Shown here one piece after another: positions 56,909 through 64,000 of a DNA stretch of 64,000 bases; the first letter of the stretch is position 1, and each line of letters starts with the position of its first letter. The stretch covers positions 309,849 to 373,848 of the forward strand of contig NZ_LYVJ01000003.1 in NCBI RefSeq assembly GCF_001676385.1, given 5' to 3'. The notes below the pieces were generated by a model. It had not been told where the DNA came from. It searched no databases and saw nothing but the letters and a program-made list of their open reading frames with translations. Source of the stretch: Stenotrophomonas maltophilia (GTDB taxonomy: Bacteria; Pseudomonadota; Gammaproteobacteria; Xanthomonadales; Xanthomonadaceae). A program made the translations under genes and the position numbers.

Positions 56909-57796
56909 TCAGTTTCCGCCCAGCGTTTCCGTGCGGATTTCGCCCTCGCTCACCGGCTGGAAGCCCTGCTGCTGCGGCGGTGGGTTCTGCGGCACATTCT
57001 GCAATGGAGCGGTGACGGCCTCGGCCGGTGCGGCCGGGGCTGCCTGAACAGGGGCGGACACAGTGGCGGGCGCCGGGCGCGGTACATTGCCGCCATTGCC
57101 GCTGCGGTTGTTGCGGGCAGCGTAGGTGGCCTCTTCCAGGCGATCCCTGAAGGCAATCACGTCCATCGAAGGCGCGCCCGCAGCGCGGCCTTCGAAGATC
57201 ATCCGCGGCGTGGTGTTGCTGCCGTACGCGTCAAGGTTGGCGGCGTCATCGATCTGCAGCACCGCACCGTCCAGAGCAACTCCGGCAAACAGGCCACGGG
57301 CACGCGACCACGACCAGATCTCGGCCTTCAGCTGGCCATCCGTGGCAGCGGCCGCATTGCGGCCAACCGGGCCGGCCGCAACACCGGCGTCAGCACCCAG
57401 GGTGAACTTGCCATTCACCAGGTTGTCCAGGCTGCGGTCGTTGCGGAAGACCAGCACCACGTCGGAGGATTGCACGCCGGCCTGGAAACCGATGCTGCCC
57501 CCGGTCAGCTTGACGAACACAGGATTGGACCAGGCGCCATTGGGCATGCGAACCGACATCAGGCCGTGGCCGCGGCGGCCACCGATGACCAGGCCAGCCT
57601 TGATCGTGTCGGGAATGACGATGACCGCGCGGCCTTCGTCGAGCAATTTGTCCGGAATGCCCTGTTCAGGAATTTCCTGGATTTCAGCCAGCACGCGCAC
57701 GGCGTTGCGGGCGCGCTGGTCTTCCTGCGGTCCGGCCATGGCCTGGCTGGACAGCAGGCTGGCGGCGATCAGCAGGGCTTGGATCGGGCGACGCAT
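56909..57796 (-). CDS. SYLF (Ysc84-like) domain lipid-binding exported protein
   Basis: Exported protein of 295 residues with a signal peptide (1-21, ending SQAMA). The SYLF domain fills about residues 40-225 (PDKLLDEGRAVIVIPDTIKAGLVIGG, GSIGFQAGVQSSDVVLVFR, GADAGVAAGPVGRNAAAATD). The C-terminal tail is Pro/Ala/Gln-rich and probably disordered, with no homology claimed. Bacterial SYLF proteins are periplasmic with unknown function; eukaryotic ones bind phosphoinositides. It lies 75 bp upstream of tatA on the same strand but has its own promoter region. Confidence 0.88.
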   Translation of the reverse strand: MRRPIQALLIAASLLSSQAMAGPQEDQRARNAVRVLAEIQEIPEQGIPDKLLDEGRAVIVIPDTIKAGLVIGGRRGHGLMSVRMPNGAWSNPVFVKLTGGSIGFQAGVQSSDVVLVFRNDRSLDNLVNGKFTLGADAGVAAGPVGRNAAAATDGQLKAEIWSWSRARGLFAGVALDGAVLQIDDAANLDAYGSNTTPRMIFEGRAAGAPSMDVIAFRDRLEEATYAARNNRSGNGGNVPRPAPATVSAPVQAAPAAPAEAVTAPLQNVPQNPPPQQQGFQPVSEGEIRTETLGGN

Positions 57797-57958
57797 GGCA
57801 GGCTCCAGAAGTCAGTCCATAGGAAGATATAGCAAGTAACTGAAATTAGTAGTGTTGCCATGAATCGCCTATGAGCGTTCCCAGCGCAGTGATGCGCGCA
57901 GTGCCGGCAATCCGGAGCCTGCCTGCCGACGCAAGCCGGGATCGGCGACAATGCACCC

Positions 57959-58921
57959 ATGCTCGACGCTCCCGATACCGCCGTGCTGGTGGTCAACCTA
58001 GGCACCCCCGAGACGCCGACGGCCCCGGCCGTGCGGCGTTACCTGGCTGAATTCCTGTCCGACCCACGCGTGGTCTCGATCCCGGCATTGCTGTGGCAGC
58101 CGCTGCTGCGCGGGCTGATCCTGCCATTGCGCAGCGGCCGCTCCGCAGCCAAGTACGCGCAGGTCTGGCTACCCGGCGGGTCTCCGTTGATGGTCTACAC
58201 GCGGCAGCTCGCGCAGGCCATGCAGGCGCTGCTGCCCACCCTGAAGGTGCGGCATGCGATGCGCTATGGCGAGCCGGCGCTGGACGGCGAGCTTGACCGC
58301 CTGGCTGACGACGGTGCGCGCCGCATCGTGGTCCTGCCGCTGTACCCCCAGTACTCGACCACCACCACCGCCTCGGTCGAGGACCGCGTCGATGCCTGGC
58401 AACGCCGCAACCCGGGCGTGGCGGTCAGCCTGGTACGCGACTATTCGGTGGATCCGGGCTGGGTCGAAGCGGTGGCCGGTTCCATCCAGCGCTACTGGGA
58501 GCAGCATGGCCGTGGCCAGAAGCTGGTGTTCTCGTTCCACGGCATCCCACAACGCCTGGCCGATGCGGGCGATCCGTACCCGCAACGCTGCGAAGCCAGC
58601 GCGCAGGCCATCGCCAATGCACTGGGCCTGGACAAGGACGGCTGGCAGATGGGTTACCAGTCGCGCTTCGGCCGCGAGCGCTGGCTGCAACCGTACGCCG
58701 AGCCCAGCCTGTGGGCGCTGGCGGAGTCCGGCGTAAAGCAGATCGACGTGGTCTGTCCTGGCTTCGCCACCGACTGCCTGGAGACGCTGGAAGAAGTGGC
58801 GATGGGCTTCACCGAGACTCTGGCCGAGCGCGGTGCCAGGATGCGCTACATCCCCTGCCTCAACGCCGAACAGGCGCATGCGCGGGCCCTGGCGCGGCTG
58901 GCCGTGGCCTCGCTGGCATGA
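57959..58921 (+). CDS. hemH: Ferrochelatase
   Basis: Terminal haem biosynthesis enzyme of 320 residues inserting Fe2+ into protoporphyrin IX. The catalytic His194 is in FSFHGIPQR, and other conserved parts are [10 protein letters not shown] (11-20), [17 protein letters not shown] and [19 protein letters not shown]. Length matches bacterial HemH. It overlaps the alpha/beta hydrolase start by four bases (ATGA), a conserved pairing in Xanthomonadaceae-like genomes. Confidence 0.96.
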   Translation: MLDAPDTAVLVVNLGTPETPTAPAVRRYLAEFLSDPRVVSIPALLWQPLLRGLILPLRSGRSAAKYAQVWLPGGSPLMVYTRQLAQAMQALLPTLKVRHAMRYGEPALDGELDRLADDGARRIVVLPLYPQYSTTTTASVEDRVDAWQRRNPGVAVSLVRDYSVDPGWVEAVAGSIQRYWEQHGRGQKLVFSFHGIPQRLADAGDPYPQRCEASAQAIANALGLDKDGWQMGYQSRFGRERWLQPYAEPSLWALAESGVKQIDVVCPGFATDCLETLEEVAMGFTETLAERGARMRYIPCLNAEQAHARALARLAVASLA

Positions 58922-59772
58922 GTCTGCAACCGTTTGAACTGCAGGTCGGTGGCGCGCGCGTTGCCGGCCTGCGCAACCACGGCGACGGCCCACGCGTACT
59001 GGCCCTGCATGGCTGGCTCGACAACGCCGCCAGCTTCGTGCCGCTGGCGCCGCACCTGCCATCGTTGCAGCTGGTCGCCATCGATCTTCCCGGCCATGGC
59101 CACAGCGCGCATCTGCCGGCCGGCGCCAGCTACACCACGCCGGCAGCAATCTGCCACGTCCTCGACGTTGCCGACGCACTGGGCTGGGACCGCTTCAGCC
59201 TGCTCGGTCATTCGATGGGCGCGGGTATCGCCAGTCTTACCGCGTCGGTCAGCGATCGGGTTGAACGCCTGGTGGCGATCGAGGCACTCGGTGGCCTGCG
59301 CGGGCCCGAGGAAGAAACCGCGCACCGCCTGCGCGAGCACGTGAATGCCACGCGTGCCCTGGCACGCAAACAGCTGCGCGTGTTCCCCGACCTCGCCGCA
59401 CCGATCCGGGCGCGGATGATGACCAACCAGCTCAGCGAGCCCTGCGCGCGGTTGCTGGTCGAGCGTGGCGTCGAGACGGTTGAGGGCGGTTATCGTTGGT
59501 GCAGCGATCCCCGCCTGATGCTGCCCACCGCGATCCGCCTCAGCGAAGCCCAGATCGACAACCTGCTGCAGGCGATCGCCTGCCCGACGCAGGTGATCTA
59601 TGCCACGCCTGCACAGTCCTACTACCCCGAGCCGATGCGCAGCGAGCGCCTGCGGCATCTGCGTGATGGACGGCTTGCGGTGTTTCCCGGCAACCATCAC
59701 CTGCACATGGAAGATCCGGAGCGGATCGCCGAGGTGATCCAGCGCTTCTTCAACGGCGACAACAGCGGCTGA
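58918..59772 (+). CDS. Alpha/beta hydrolase
   Basis: Soluble alpha/beta hydrolase of 284 residues. Oxyanion-hole HGW at 31-33, nucleophile elbow GHSMGAG with Ser99, the acid presumably in the region around [14 protein letters not shown], and the C-terminal His in GNHHLHME. It is coupled to hemH by the four-base overlap, suggesting shared expression. Its substrate is unknown; esterase or epoxide-hydrolase-like activity is possible. Confidence 0.88.
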   Translation: MSLQPFELQVGGARVAGLRNHGDGPRVLALHGWLDNAASFVPLAPHLPSLQLVAIDLPGHGHSAHLPAGASYTTPAAICHVLDVADALGWDRFSLLGHSMGAGIASLTASVSDRVERLVAIEALGGLRGPEEETAHRLREHVNATRALARKQLRVFPDLAAPIRARMMTNQLSEPCARLLVERGVETVEGGYRWCSDPRLMLPTAIRLSEAQIDNLLQAIACPTQVIYATPAQSYYPEPMRSERLRHLRDGRLAVFPGNHHLHMEDPERIAEVIQRFFNGDNSG

Positions 59773-60071
59773 GCGCAGCCGCGCAGGCGCCGCCGCGCTT
59801 CACTCTCCGCGTTTGCGGCCGATACATCAGGTGCGGGCCCCTGCGCCCGCGGCACGTGGGCCCGGTCGGGCCTGCGGCGTGTGTCTGCTCCTGCAAGGAA
59901 GTCCGCATGCCCGCTCCATCGCGCACCGTCACCCATAGGATGGGGTCACGGCGCGTTGTCTCCGTGGCGTCGATGACGCCGCATTCCCCTCTTCCCCGTC
60001 CATGCCCCGGCCACGCGCTCATGCGTGCGCCAGCGCGTGGGCGTCGTCGTTTGTTGATCCAGGAGTCGCCG

Positions 60072-62177
60072 ATGTCCGTTGCACCTTCCCGTCCCCCCGA
60101 TAATCCGCGCCTGCCGTATCTGCAGGAGCTCGCCCGCTGCGCTGATCGCTGGCTCCTGGCATGCAGCGCGGCCCTGGCTGTGGCCGGGCTGGTGCTGGGC
60201 CTGCGGGGCCCGCAGGTACTGCCCGCTTGGCTCATCGCGACCGCGATCGTCCCAGCGTTGTGGCTGGGCGGTCCGCAGGCAGGCCGCAGCATCGCCCGCA
60301 ATGGCCTGGCGATCCTGTTGTCGCTGCAGCTCGTCCTGGTGTGTGCGATCGCCGGCCTGGCGCCGGCGATGCCGATCGCGCTGCTGCTGGGCGCACTGCT
60401 CGGCCATCGTGACCGCCTGCCGGTGTGGTTGGCCGGTGGCATCGGCACGCTCGCGCTGCTGGCCCCGCTGCTGGCAGGCGCTGCAGCATGGCCGACGCTG
60501 CTGCAGGCCGGGATGCTTGCGGGCCTGGCCCTGTTCCTCGGCCAGGTTGCACTGCGGCTGCGCCAGCAGACCGAAGCACTCGGCCACGGCCCCCGCCGGC
60601 TGGCCGCACTGGCGCGCGATATCGCCACCGGTTCGGATCTGGGCGCACATGCGGACACCGCCACCTGCGCGCCGGGTTCACTGGCCCATGCGTTGGCCGA
60701 TACCGCGCGCCATGTGCAGGCCCAGCGCTGTCGCGAGGCCGAAACGCATGCCGGAAATGCGCAGATCCGCCAAGCACTGGATGTCTCGCGTACGGCGATG
60801 ATGTTCGCCGACAACGACCACGTGATCCGCTACGTGAACCGCTCGGTCGTGGCCCTGCTGCGCAACCAGCAGGCGACCCTGCGGCAGGCGTTCCCTGATT
60901 TCGACGCCGAGCACCTGGTGGGCAGCAGCATCCATCGCTTCCATGCCAACCCGGACCGCATCCGCGCCATCCTCAACGGCCTGCAGCTCGCGCACAACGG
61001 CAAGGTGCAGATCGGCCCGGTACATTTCGCACAGGTGGTGACTCCGGTCTTCGACGCACAAGGCGCACGCCTGGGCTTCGCCGTGGAGTGGCATGACCGT
61101 ACCCACGAACTGGCGCTGGAGAACGCCGTCGCCGGTATCGTCGCCGCCGCCGCCGCCGGCGATCTCGACCAGCGCCTGCAGGCCACGGAGGGTGCCAGCT
61201 TCCTTGATGGCCTGACCGGTGGCATCAACCAGCTGCTCGATACGCTGGGCAGCACCGTCGACGAGGTGCGGCAGATGCTCTCGGCACTGGCCAACGGCGA
61301 TCTCGATCGGCGCATGCGGGGCGAGTATCACGGCGCCTTCGCCGCAATCCAGCGCGATGCCAACGCCACCGCCGGCCAGCTGGCACGCATGGTCGGCCGC
61401 ATCCAGCAGTGCGCGTCTTCAATCAGTACCGCGGCCAGCGAAATCGCTGCGGGCAACGGCGCGTTGTCCGAGCGCAGCGAGCGCCAGGCCGCGCACCTGC
61501 AGGAAACCGCCGCCTCGATGGAGGAACTGACTGCCACCGTGCGCCAGAACGCCGCCCATGCCCGGGAGGCGAGCCAGCTGGCAATCACCACCCAGACCGC
61601 CGCCAGCGACGGCAATATCGCCATGCAGCGTGTCGTCGACACCATGCAGGCAATCGAAGGCGCCTCGAAGCGCATCGGTGACATCACCGGCGTCATCGAT
61701 GGCATCGCCTTCCAGACCAATATCCTCGCGCTCAACGCAGCGGTGGAAGCCGCACGTGCCGGTGAGCAGGGCCGTGGCTTCGCCGTGGTCGCCAGCGAGG
61801 TGCGCGTGCTGGCGCAGCGTTCGGCCGCCGCCGCACAGGAAATCAAGAAGCTCATCGATGAGGCCGGTCGCCAGGTAGGCGAAGGCGCCCAGCTGGTGGC
61901 CGACGCCGGCCAGCGCATGCGCGGCATTGTCGCGGGCGTGGAGGACGTCAGTCACCTCATGCGCGAGATATCGACCGCTTCGCTGGAACAATCGGTCGGC
62001 ATCGAGCAGATCAACCAGACCGTGGTGCAGATGGATCAAGCCACGCAGCAGAACGCTGCACTGGTGGAAGAAGCGACGGCGGCTGCACGCGAGCTGCAGA
62101 CGCAGGCAGGCACGCTCACCGAGGCGGTCTCGGTCTTCCGCCAGCGGGAATCGCACGAGGTCGCGCGGGCCGCCTGA
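60072..62177 (+). CDS. Methyl-accepting chemotaxis protein with multi-spanning N-terminus
   Basis: Chemoreceptor of 701 residues. The N-terminal 150 residues hold about five to six hydrophobic helices and no sizeable periplasmic domain, so sensing is probably membrane-intrinsic or cytoplasmic. A PAS-like region covers about 240-350 ([16 protein letters not shown]). HAMP-like segments follow ([11 protein letters not shown] and [11 protein letters not shown]), then the MCP signalling domain (about 450-690) with the conserved hairpin tip (positions about 541-580) containing [20 protein letters not shown]. There is no CheR-binding pentapeptide at the C-terminus. The ATG follows AGGAG. No che genes are adjacent. 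Confidence 0.9.
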   Translation: MSVAPSRPPDNPRLPYLQELARCADRWLLACSAALAVAGLVLGLRGPQVLPAWLIATAIVPALWLGGPQAGRSIARNGLAILLSLQLVLVCAIAGLAPAMPIALLLGALLGHRDRLPVWLAGGIGTLALLAPLLAGAAAWPTLLQAGMLAGLALFLGQVALRLRQQTEALGHGPRRLAALARDIATGSDLGAHADTATCAPGSLAHALADTARHVQAQRCREAETHAGNAQIRQALDVSRTAMMFADNDHVIRYVNRSVVALLRNQQATLRQAFPDFDAEHLVGSSIHRFHANPDRIRAILNGLQLAHNGKVQIGPVHFAQVVTPVFDAQGARLGFAVEWHDRTHELALENAVAGIVAAAAAGDLDQRLQATEGASFLDGLTGGINQLLDTLGSTVDEVRQMLSALANGDLDRRMRGEYHGAFAAIQRDANATAGQLARMVGRIQQCASSISTAASEIAAGNGALSERSERQAAHLQETAASMEELTATVRQNAAHAREASQLAITTQTAASDGNIAMQRVVDTMQAIEGASKRIGDITGVIDGIAFQTNILALNAAVEAARAGEQGRGFAVVASEVRVLAQRSAAAAQEIKKLIDEAGRQVGEGAQLVADAGQRMRGIVAGVEDVSHLMREISTASLEQSVGIEQINQTVVQMDQATQQNAALVEEATAAARELQTQAGTLTEAVSVFRQRESHEVARAA

Positions 62178-62203
62178 TCGGGGCTTTGAATCCGGGCCTG
62201 ATC

Positions 62204-62230
62204 AAGACGGCGCCCGCAGGGCGCCGTCTT
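62204..62230 (+). terminator. Terminator of the chemoreceptor gene
   Basis: AAGACGGCGCCC-GCA-GGGCGCCGTCTT is a perfect 12-bp stem followed by TTCC, 27 bp after the chemoreceptor stop. The GC-rich stem and T-rich flank suit a plus-strand terminator. Confidence 0.8.
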
Positions 62231-62290
62231 TCCATGCGTCACCCGCCCTGCTTCGCAGGGACATTCCATCCGCGCATGGCGTGCATGAAC

Positions 62291-62454
62291 GGGTCGTGCC
62301 GGCCGCTGGCCGGCAAGCGCCGTGCGGGCCAGGTGTTGGTAGCAGCCAACCGTGGTGGGCGCCATGGTTACGCGCGAGGAGCATCCACGCACCCGCATGG
62401 ATCTACCGGGCGATGCAGGGTCATGCGATTGCCGGCCAGCGGCCGGCACGACCC
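62291..62454. repeat. Perfect 26-bp inverted repeat (arms 62291-62316, 62429-62454)
   Basis: The left arm begins GGGTCGTGCCGGCC and the right arm ends GGCCGGCACGACCC. Each arm also contains its own CCGGCC..GGCCGG stem, so the arms can fold singly or pair with each other across 112 bp. This is REP-dimer geometry like the SMAG pairs but with a different stem sequence. Confidence 0.75.
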
Positions 62455-62474
62455 GCATTTTCCTGCGTACAAAG

Positions 62475-62505
62475 AAAAACCCCGCTGCGCAAGCAGCGGG
62501 GTTTT
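62475..62505. terminator. Terminator after 5S rRNA copy 1
   Basis: AAAAACCCCGCTGC-TTGC on the minus strand (plus: AAAAACCCCGCTGCGCAAGC then AGCGGGGTTTT): a 9-10 bp GC stem with A and T runs on both sides, so it works in both directions. It is the last of four identical copies. Confidence 0.9.
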
Positions 62506-62515
62506 GGGTGTAAAA

Positions 62516-62631
62516 CCCTGGCGATGACCTACTCTCGCATGGCTTGAGCCACACTACCATCGGCGCAGCTGCGTTTCACTTCCGAGTTCGGGATGGGATC
62601 GGGTGGTTCCACAGCGCTGATTTCACCAGGG
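62516..62631 (-). rRNA. rrf: 5S ribosomal RNA, copy 1 (most distal)
   Basis: About 116 nt from CCCTGG to CCAGGG, closing helix I. The interior contains the 5S hallmark GAACTCGGAAGTGAAACGC and ATGGTAGTGTGG. Identical to the other three copies. Ends are estimated from helix I. Confidence 0.93.
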
Positions 62632-62721
62632 AGACGGTTGCAGCGGCGCTTGCAGCGCCAGCTTCGCGATCCTGCCCTTGCGGCGGAAGATACCCGGATT
62701 GCGGTGCCTTCACTTAATAAG

Positions 62722-62752
62722 AAAAACCCCGCTGCGCAAGCAGCGGGGTTTT
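62722..62752. terminator. Terminator after 5S rRNA copy 2
   Basis: Identical to the copy at 62475-62505, displaced by 247 bp. It lies between 5S copies 2 and 1 in transcription order, so it should limit transcription of copy 1. Confidence 0.85.
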
Positions 62753-62762
62753 GGGTGTAAAA

Positions 62763-62878
62763 CCCTGGCGATGACCTACTCTCGCATGGCTTGAGCCACA
62801 CTACCATCGGCGCAGCTGCGTTTCACTTCCGAGTTCGGGATGGGATCGGGTGGTTCCACAGCGCTGATTTCACCAGGG
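62763..62878 (-). rRNA. rrf: 5S ribosomal RNA, copy 2
   Basis: Identical to copy 1, 247 bp away. Helix I arms are at 62763-62768 and 62873-62878. Confidence 0.93.
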
Positions 62879-62968
62879 AGACGGTTGCAGCGGCGCTTGC
62901 AGCGCCAGCTTCGCGATCCTGCCCTTGCGGCGGAAGATACCCGGATTGCGGTGCCTTCACTTAATAAG

Positions 62969-62999
62969 AAAAACCCCGCTGCGCAAGCAGCGGGGTTTT
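62969..62999. terminator. Terminator after 5S rRNA copy 3
   Basis: Third identical terminator copy, 247 bp from the previous. Confidence 0.85.
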
Positions 63000-63009
63000 G
63001 GGTGTAAAA

Positions 63010-63125
63010 CCCTGGCGATGACCTACTCTCGCATGGCTTGAGCCACACTACCATCGGCGCAGCTGCGTTTCACTTCCGAGTTCGGGATGGGATCGGGTGG
63101 TTCCACAGCGCTGATTTCACCAGGG
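63010..63125 (-). rRNA. rrf: 5S ribosomal RNA, copy 3
   Basis: Identical to copies 1 and 2; preceded (on the minus strand) by the same 90-bp spacer as copies 1 and 2. Confidence 0.93.
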
Positions 63126-63215
63126 AGACGGTTGCAGCGGCGCTTGCAGCGCCAGCTTCGCGATCCTGCCCTTGCGGCGGAAGATACCCGGATTGCGGTG
63201 CCTTCACTTAATAAG

Positions 63216-63246
63216 AAAAACCCCGCTGCGCAAGCAGCGGGGTTTT
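63216..63246. terminator. Terminator after 5S rRNA copy 4
   Basis: First terminator met by RNA polymerase after the 23S gene and the proximal 5S copy; normally this would end the rRNA operon. Confidence 0.9.
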
Positions 63247-63256
63247 GGGTGTAAAA

Positions 63257-63372
63257 CCCTGGCGATGACCTACTCTCGCATGGCTTGAGCCACACTACCA
63301 TCGGCGCAGCTGCGTTTCACTTCCGAGTTCGGGATGGGATCGGGTGGTTCCACAGCGCTGATTTCACCAGGG
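63257..63372 (-). rRNA. rrf: 5S ribosomal RNA, copy 4 (proximal to 23S)
   Basis: Proximal 5S gene of the operon, 126 bp downstream of the 23S 3' end. It is identical to the other copies, but its upstream flank differs: the 23S-5S spacer rather than the 90-bp repeated spacer. Confidence 0.95.
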
Positions 63373-63498
63373 AGGCTTTTGGAGAGTCGCACTCGTCCCT
63401 GCGGGACAAGGCGCCAGCCTCGCATAGTTCTTGTGACGTAGCGTGCACCTGGATGCTCTTACGACGCTGTCGTAAAGCCAAGGCAACTTGAGGTTATA
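63373..63498 (-). other. 23S-5S intergenic spacer
   Basis: This 126-bp transcribed spacer has no tRNA. The stretch TCTTACGACGCTGTCGTAAAG contains a hairpin (TACGAC/GTCGTA) probably used in RNase III-type maturation of the flanking rRNAs. Confidence 0.7.

Positions 63499-64000
<502 letters not shown>

Larger units (their letters stand above)
62178..62474. other. About 300-bp intergenic region, chemoreceptor end to 5S array
   Basis: No gene is supported. It holds a strong terminator for the chemoreceptor gene (62204-62230) and a distant perfect 26-bp inverted repeat (62291-62316 and 62429-62454). Fragments of a GTAG/CATGG-type palindrome lie around 62385-62407. After 62455 it merges into the terminator of the last 5S copy. 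Confidence 0.7.
62516..63256. repeat. 247-bp tandem repeat containing 5S rRNA, three full units
   Basis: Each unit is 5S gene, 90-bp spacer and terminator, with exact 247-bp spacing and no visible differences between units (62516, 62763 and 63010 starts). The fourth 5S at 63257 joins the series at its proximal end. The spacer contains GGCGCTTGCAGCGCC and no tRNA or reading frame. The sequence identity implies recent unequal recombination, gene conversion or an assembly artefact. Confidence 0.9.

Noticed and set aside
59790..59830. Sigma-28-like promoter (GCCGATAC) before the chemoreceptor gene
   Set aside because: The -10-like octamer is present at 59818-59825, but no TAAAG-type -35 lies 11 bp upstream and it is about 245 bp from the start codon.
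62529..63301. Three identical 92-residue open frames inside the 5S array
   Set aside because: They run antisense or overlapping to 5S rRNA; such frames are recurrent mis-annotations in rRNA regions. No ribosome-binding site or domain.
62475..63372. CRISPR-like array
   Set aside because: The 247-bp units are identical over their whole length and contain 5S rRNA; there are no short direct repeats with unique spacers and no cas genes.
63373..63498. tRNA gene in the 23S-5S spacer
   Set aside because: No cloverleaf or TTCRA T-loop could be found; the tRNA spacer of this operon type lies between 16S and 23S, outside the window.

Overview
The window is typical high-GC gammaproteobacterial chromosome. 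Gene content (Crb-type acetate two-component pair beside acs, DcaP-like porin, TonB receptor, TamAB, S46 peptidase) and more than a dozen GTAG-headed palindromes matching the SMAG repeats of Stenotrophomonas maltophilia point to the S. maltophilia complex. There is no prophage, plasmid backbone, integron or CRISPR array. The only transposase-like gene is a REP-associated tyrosine transposase (RAYT). Most of the DNA is core-type genome. Start codons were chosen by homology, ribosome-binding sites, overlaps and signal peptides, because many upstream in-frame extensions are GC artefacts.

Layout. (1) 1-7885: a sugar-acid type catabolic locus. It has a TonB receptor plus SDR dehydrogenase (minus), a DapA-like aldolase/lyase plus enolase-superfamily dehydratase (plus), and an MFS carrier and IclR regulator (minus). 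A TTGCTA..TAGCAA operator-like sequence recurs at two of its promoters. (2) 8003-11279: GT1 glycosyltransferase, DnaQ-like exonuclease, and a divergent LysR/Rid pair. (3) 11467-17537: czcI-czcC-czcB-czcA heavy-metal efflux. (4) 17597-22653: DUF885 protein, then a three-gene set (UDP-uronate 4-epimerase, GT2, LABN membrane protein) that could make a polyprenyl-phosphate uronic acid donor, and a Sufu-domain protein. (5) 22777-28598: parB-parA-rsmG, a phosphopantetheinyl transferase, a GlsB-type membrane protein, xth, and coniferyl-aldehyde dehydrogenase. (6) 28860-40232: acetate/carboxylate module (MHS transporter, DcaP-like porin, acs, CrbR and CrbS homologues), interrupted by the RAYT and by mntP with its yybP-ykoY manganese riboswitch. 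(7) 40466-51706: S46 dipeptidyl peptidase with DPP11-type specificity residue, tamB-tamA, glyS-glyQ. (8) 51790-62177: orphan GspE/PilB ATPase, amidotransferase, BPSS1780-type membrane protein, tatABC, SYLF protein, hemH, alpha/beta hydrolase, and a multi-spanning chemoreceptor. (9) 62475-64000: the 3' end of an rRNA operon read on the minus strand: the end of 23S rRNA followed by four 5S rRNA genes in a 247-bp tandem repeat, each with its own terminator.

No obviously undescribed multigene system (defence, BGC or novel mobile element) was found. The most interesting items are the quadruple 5S array, the repeated TGGTCKAA sites in the acs/porin promoter, the IclR-type operator set with atypical catalytic residues in both enzymes, the putative uronate-lipid donor operon, and several palindrome families between genes.
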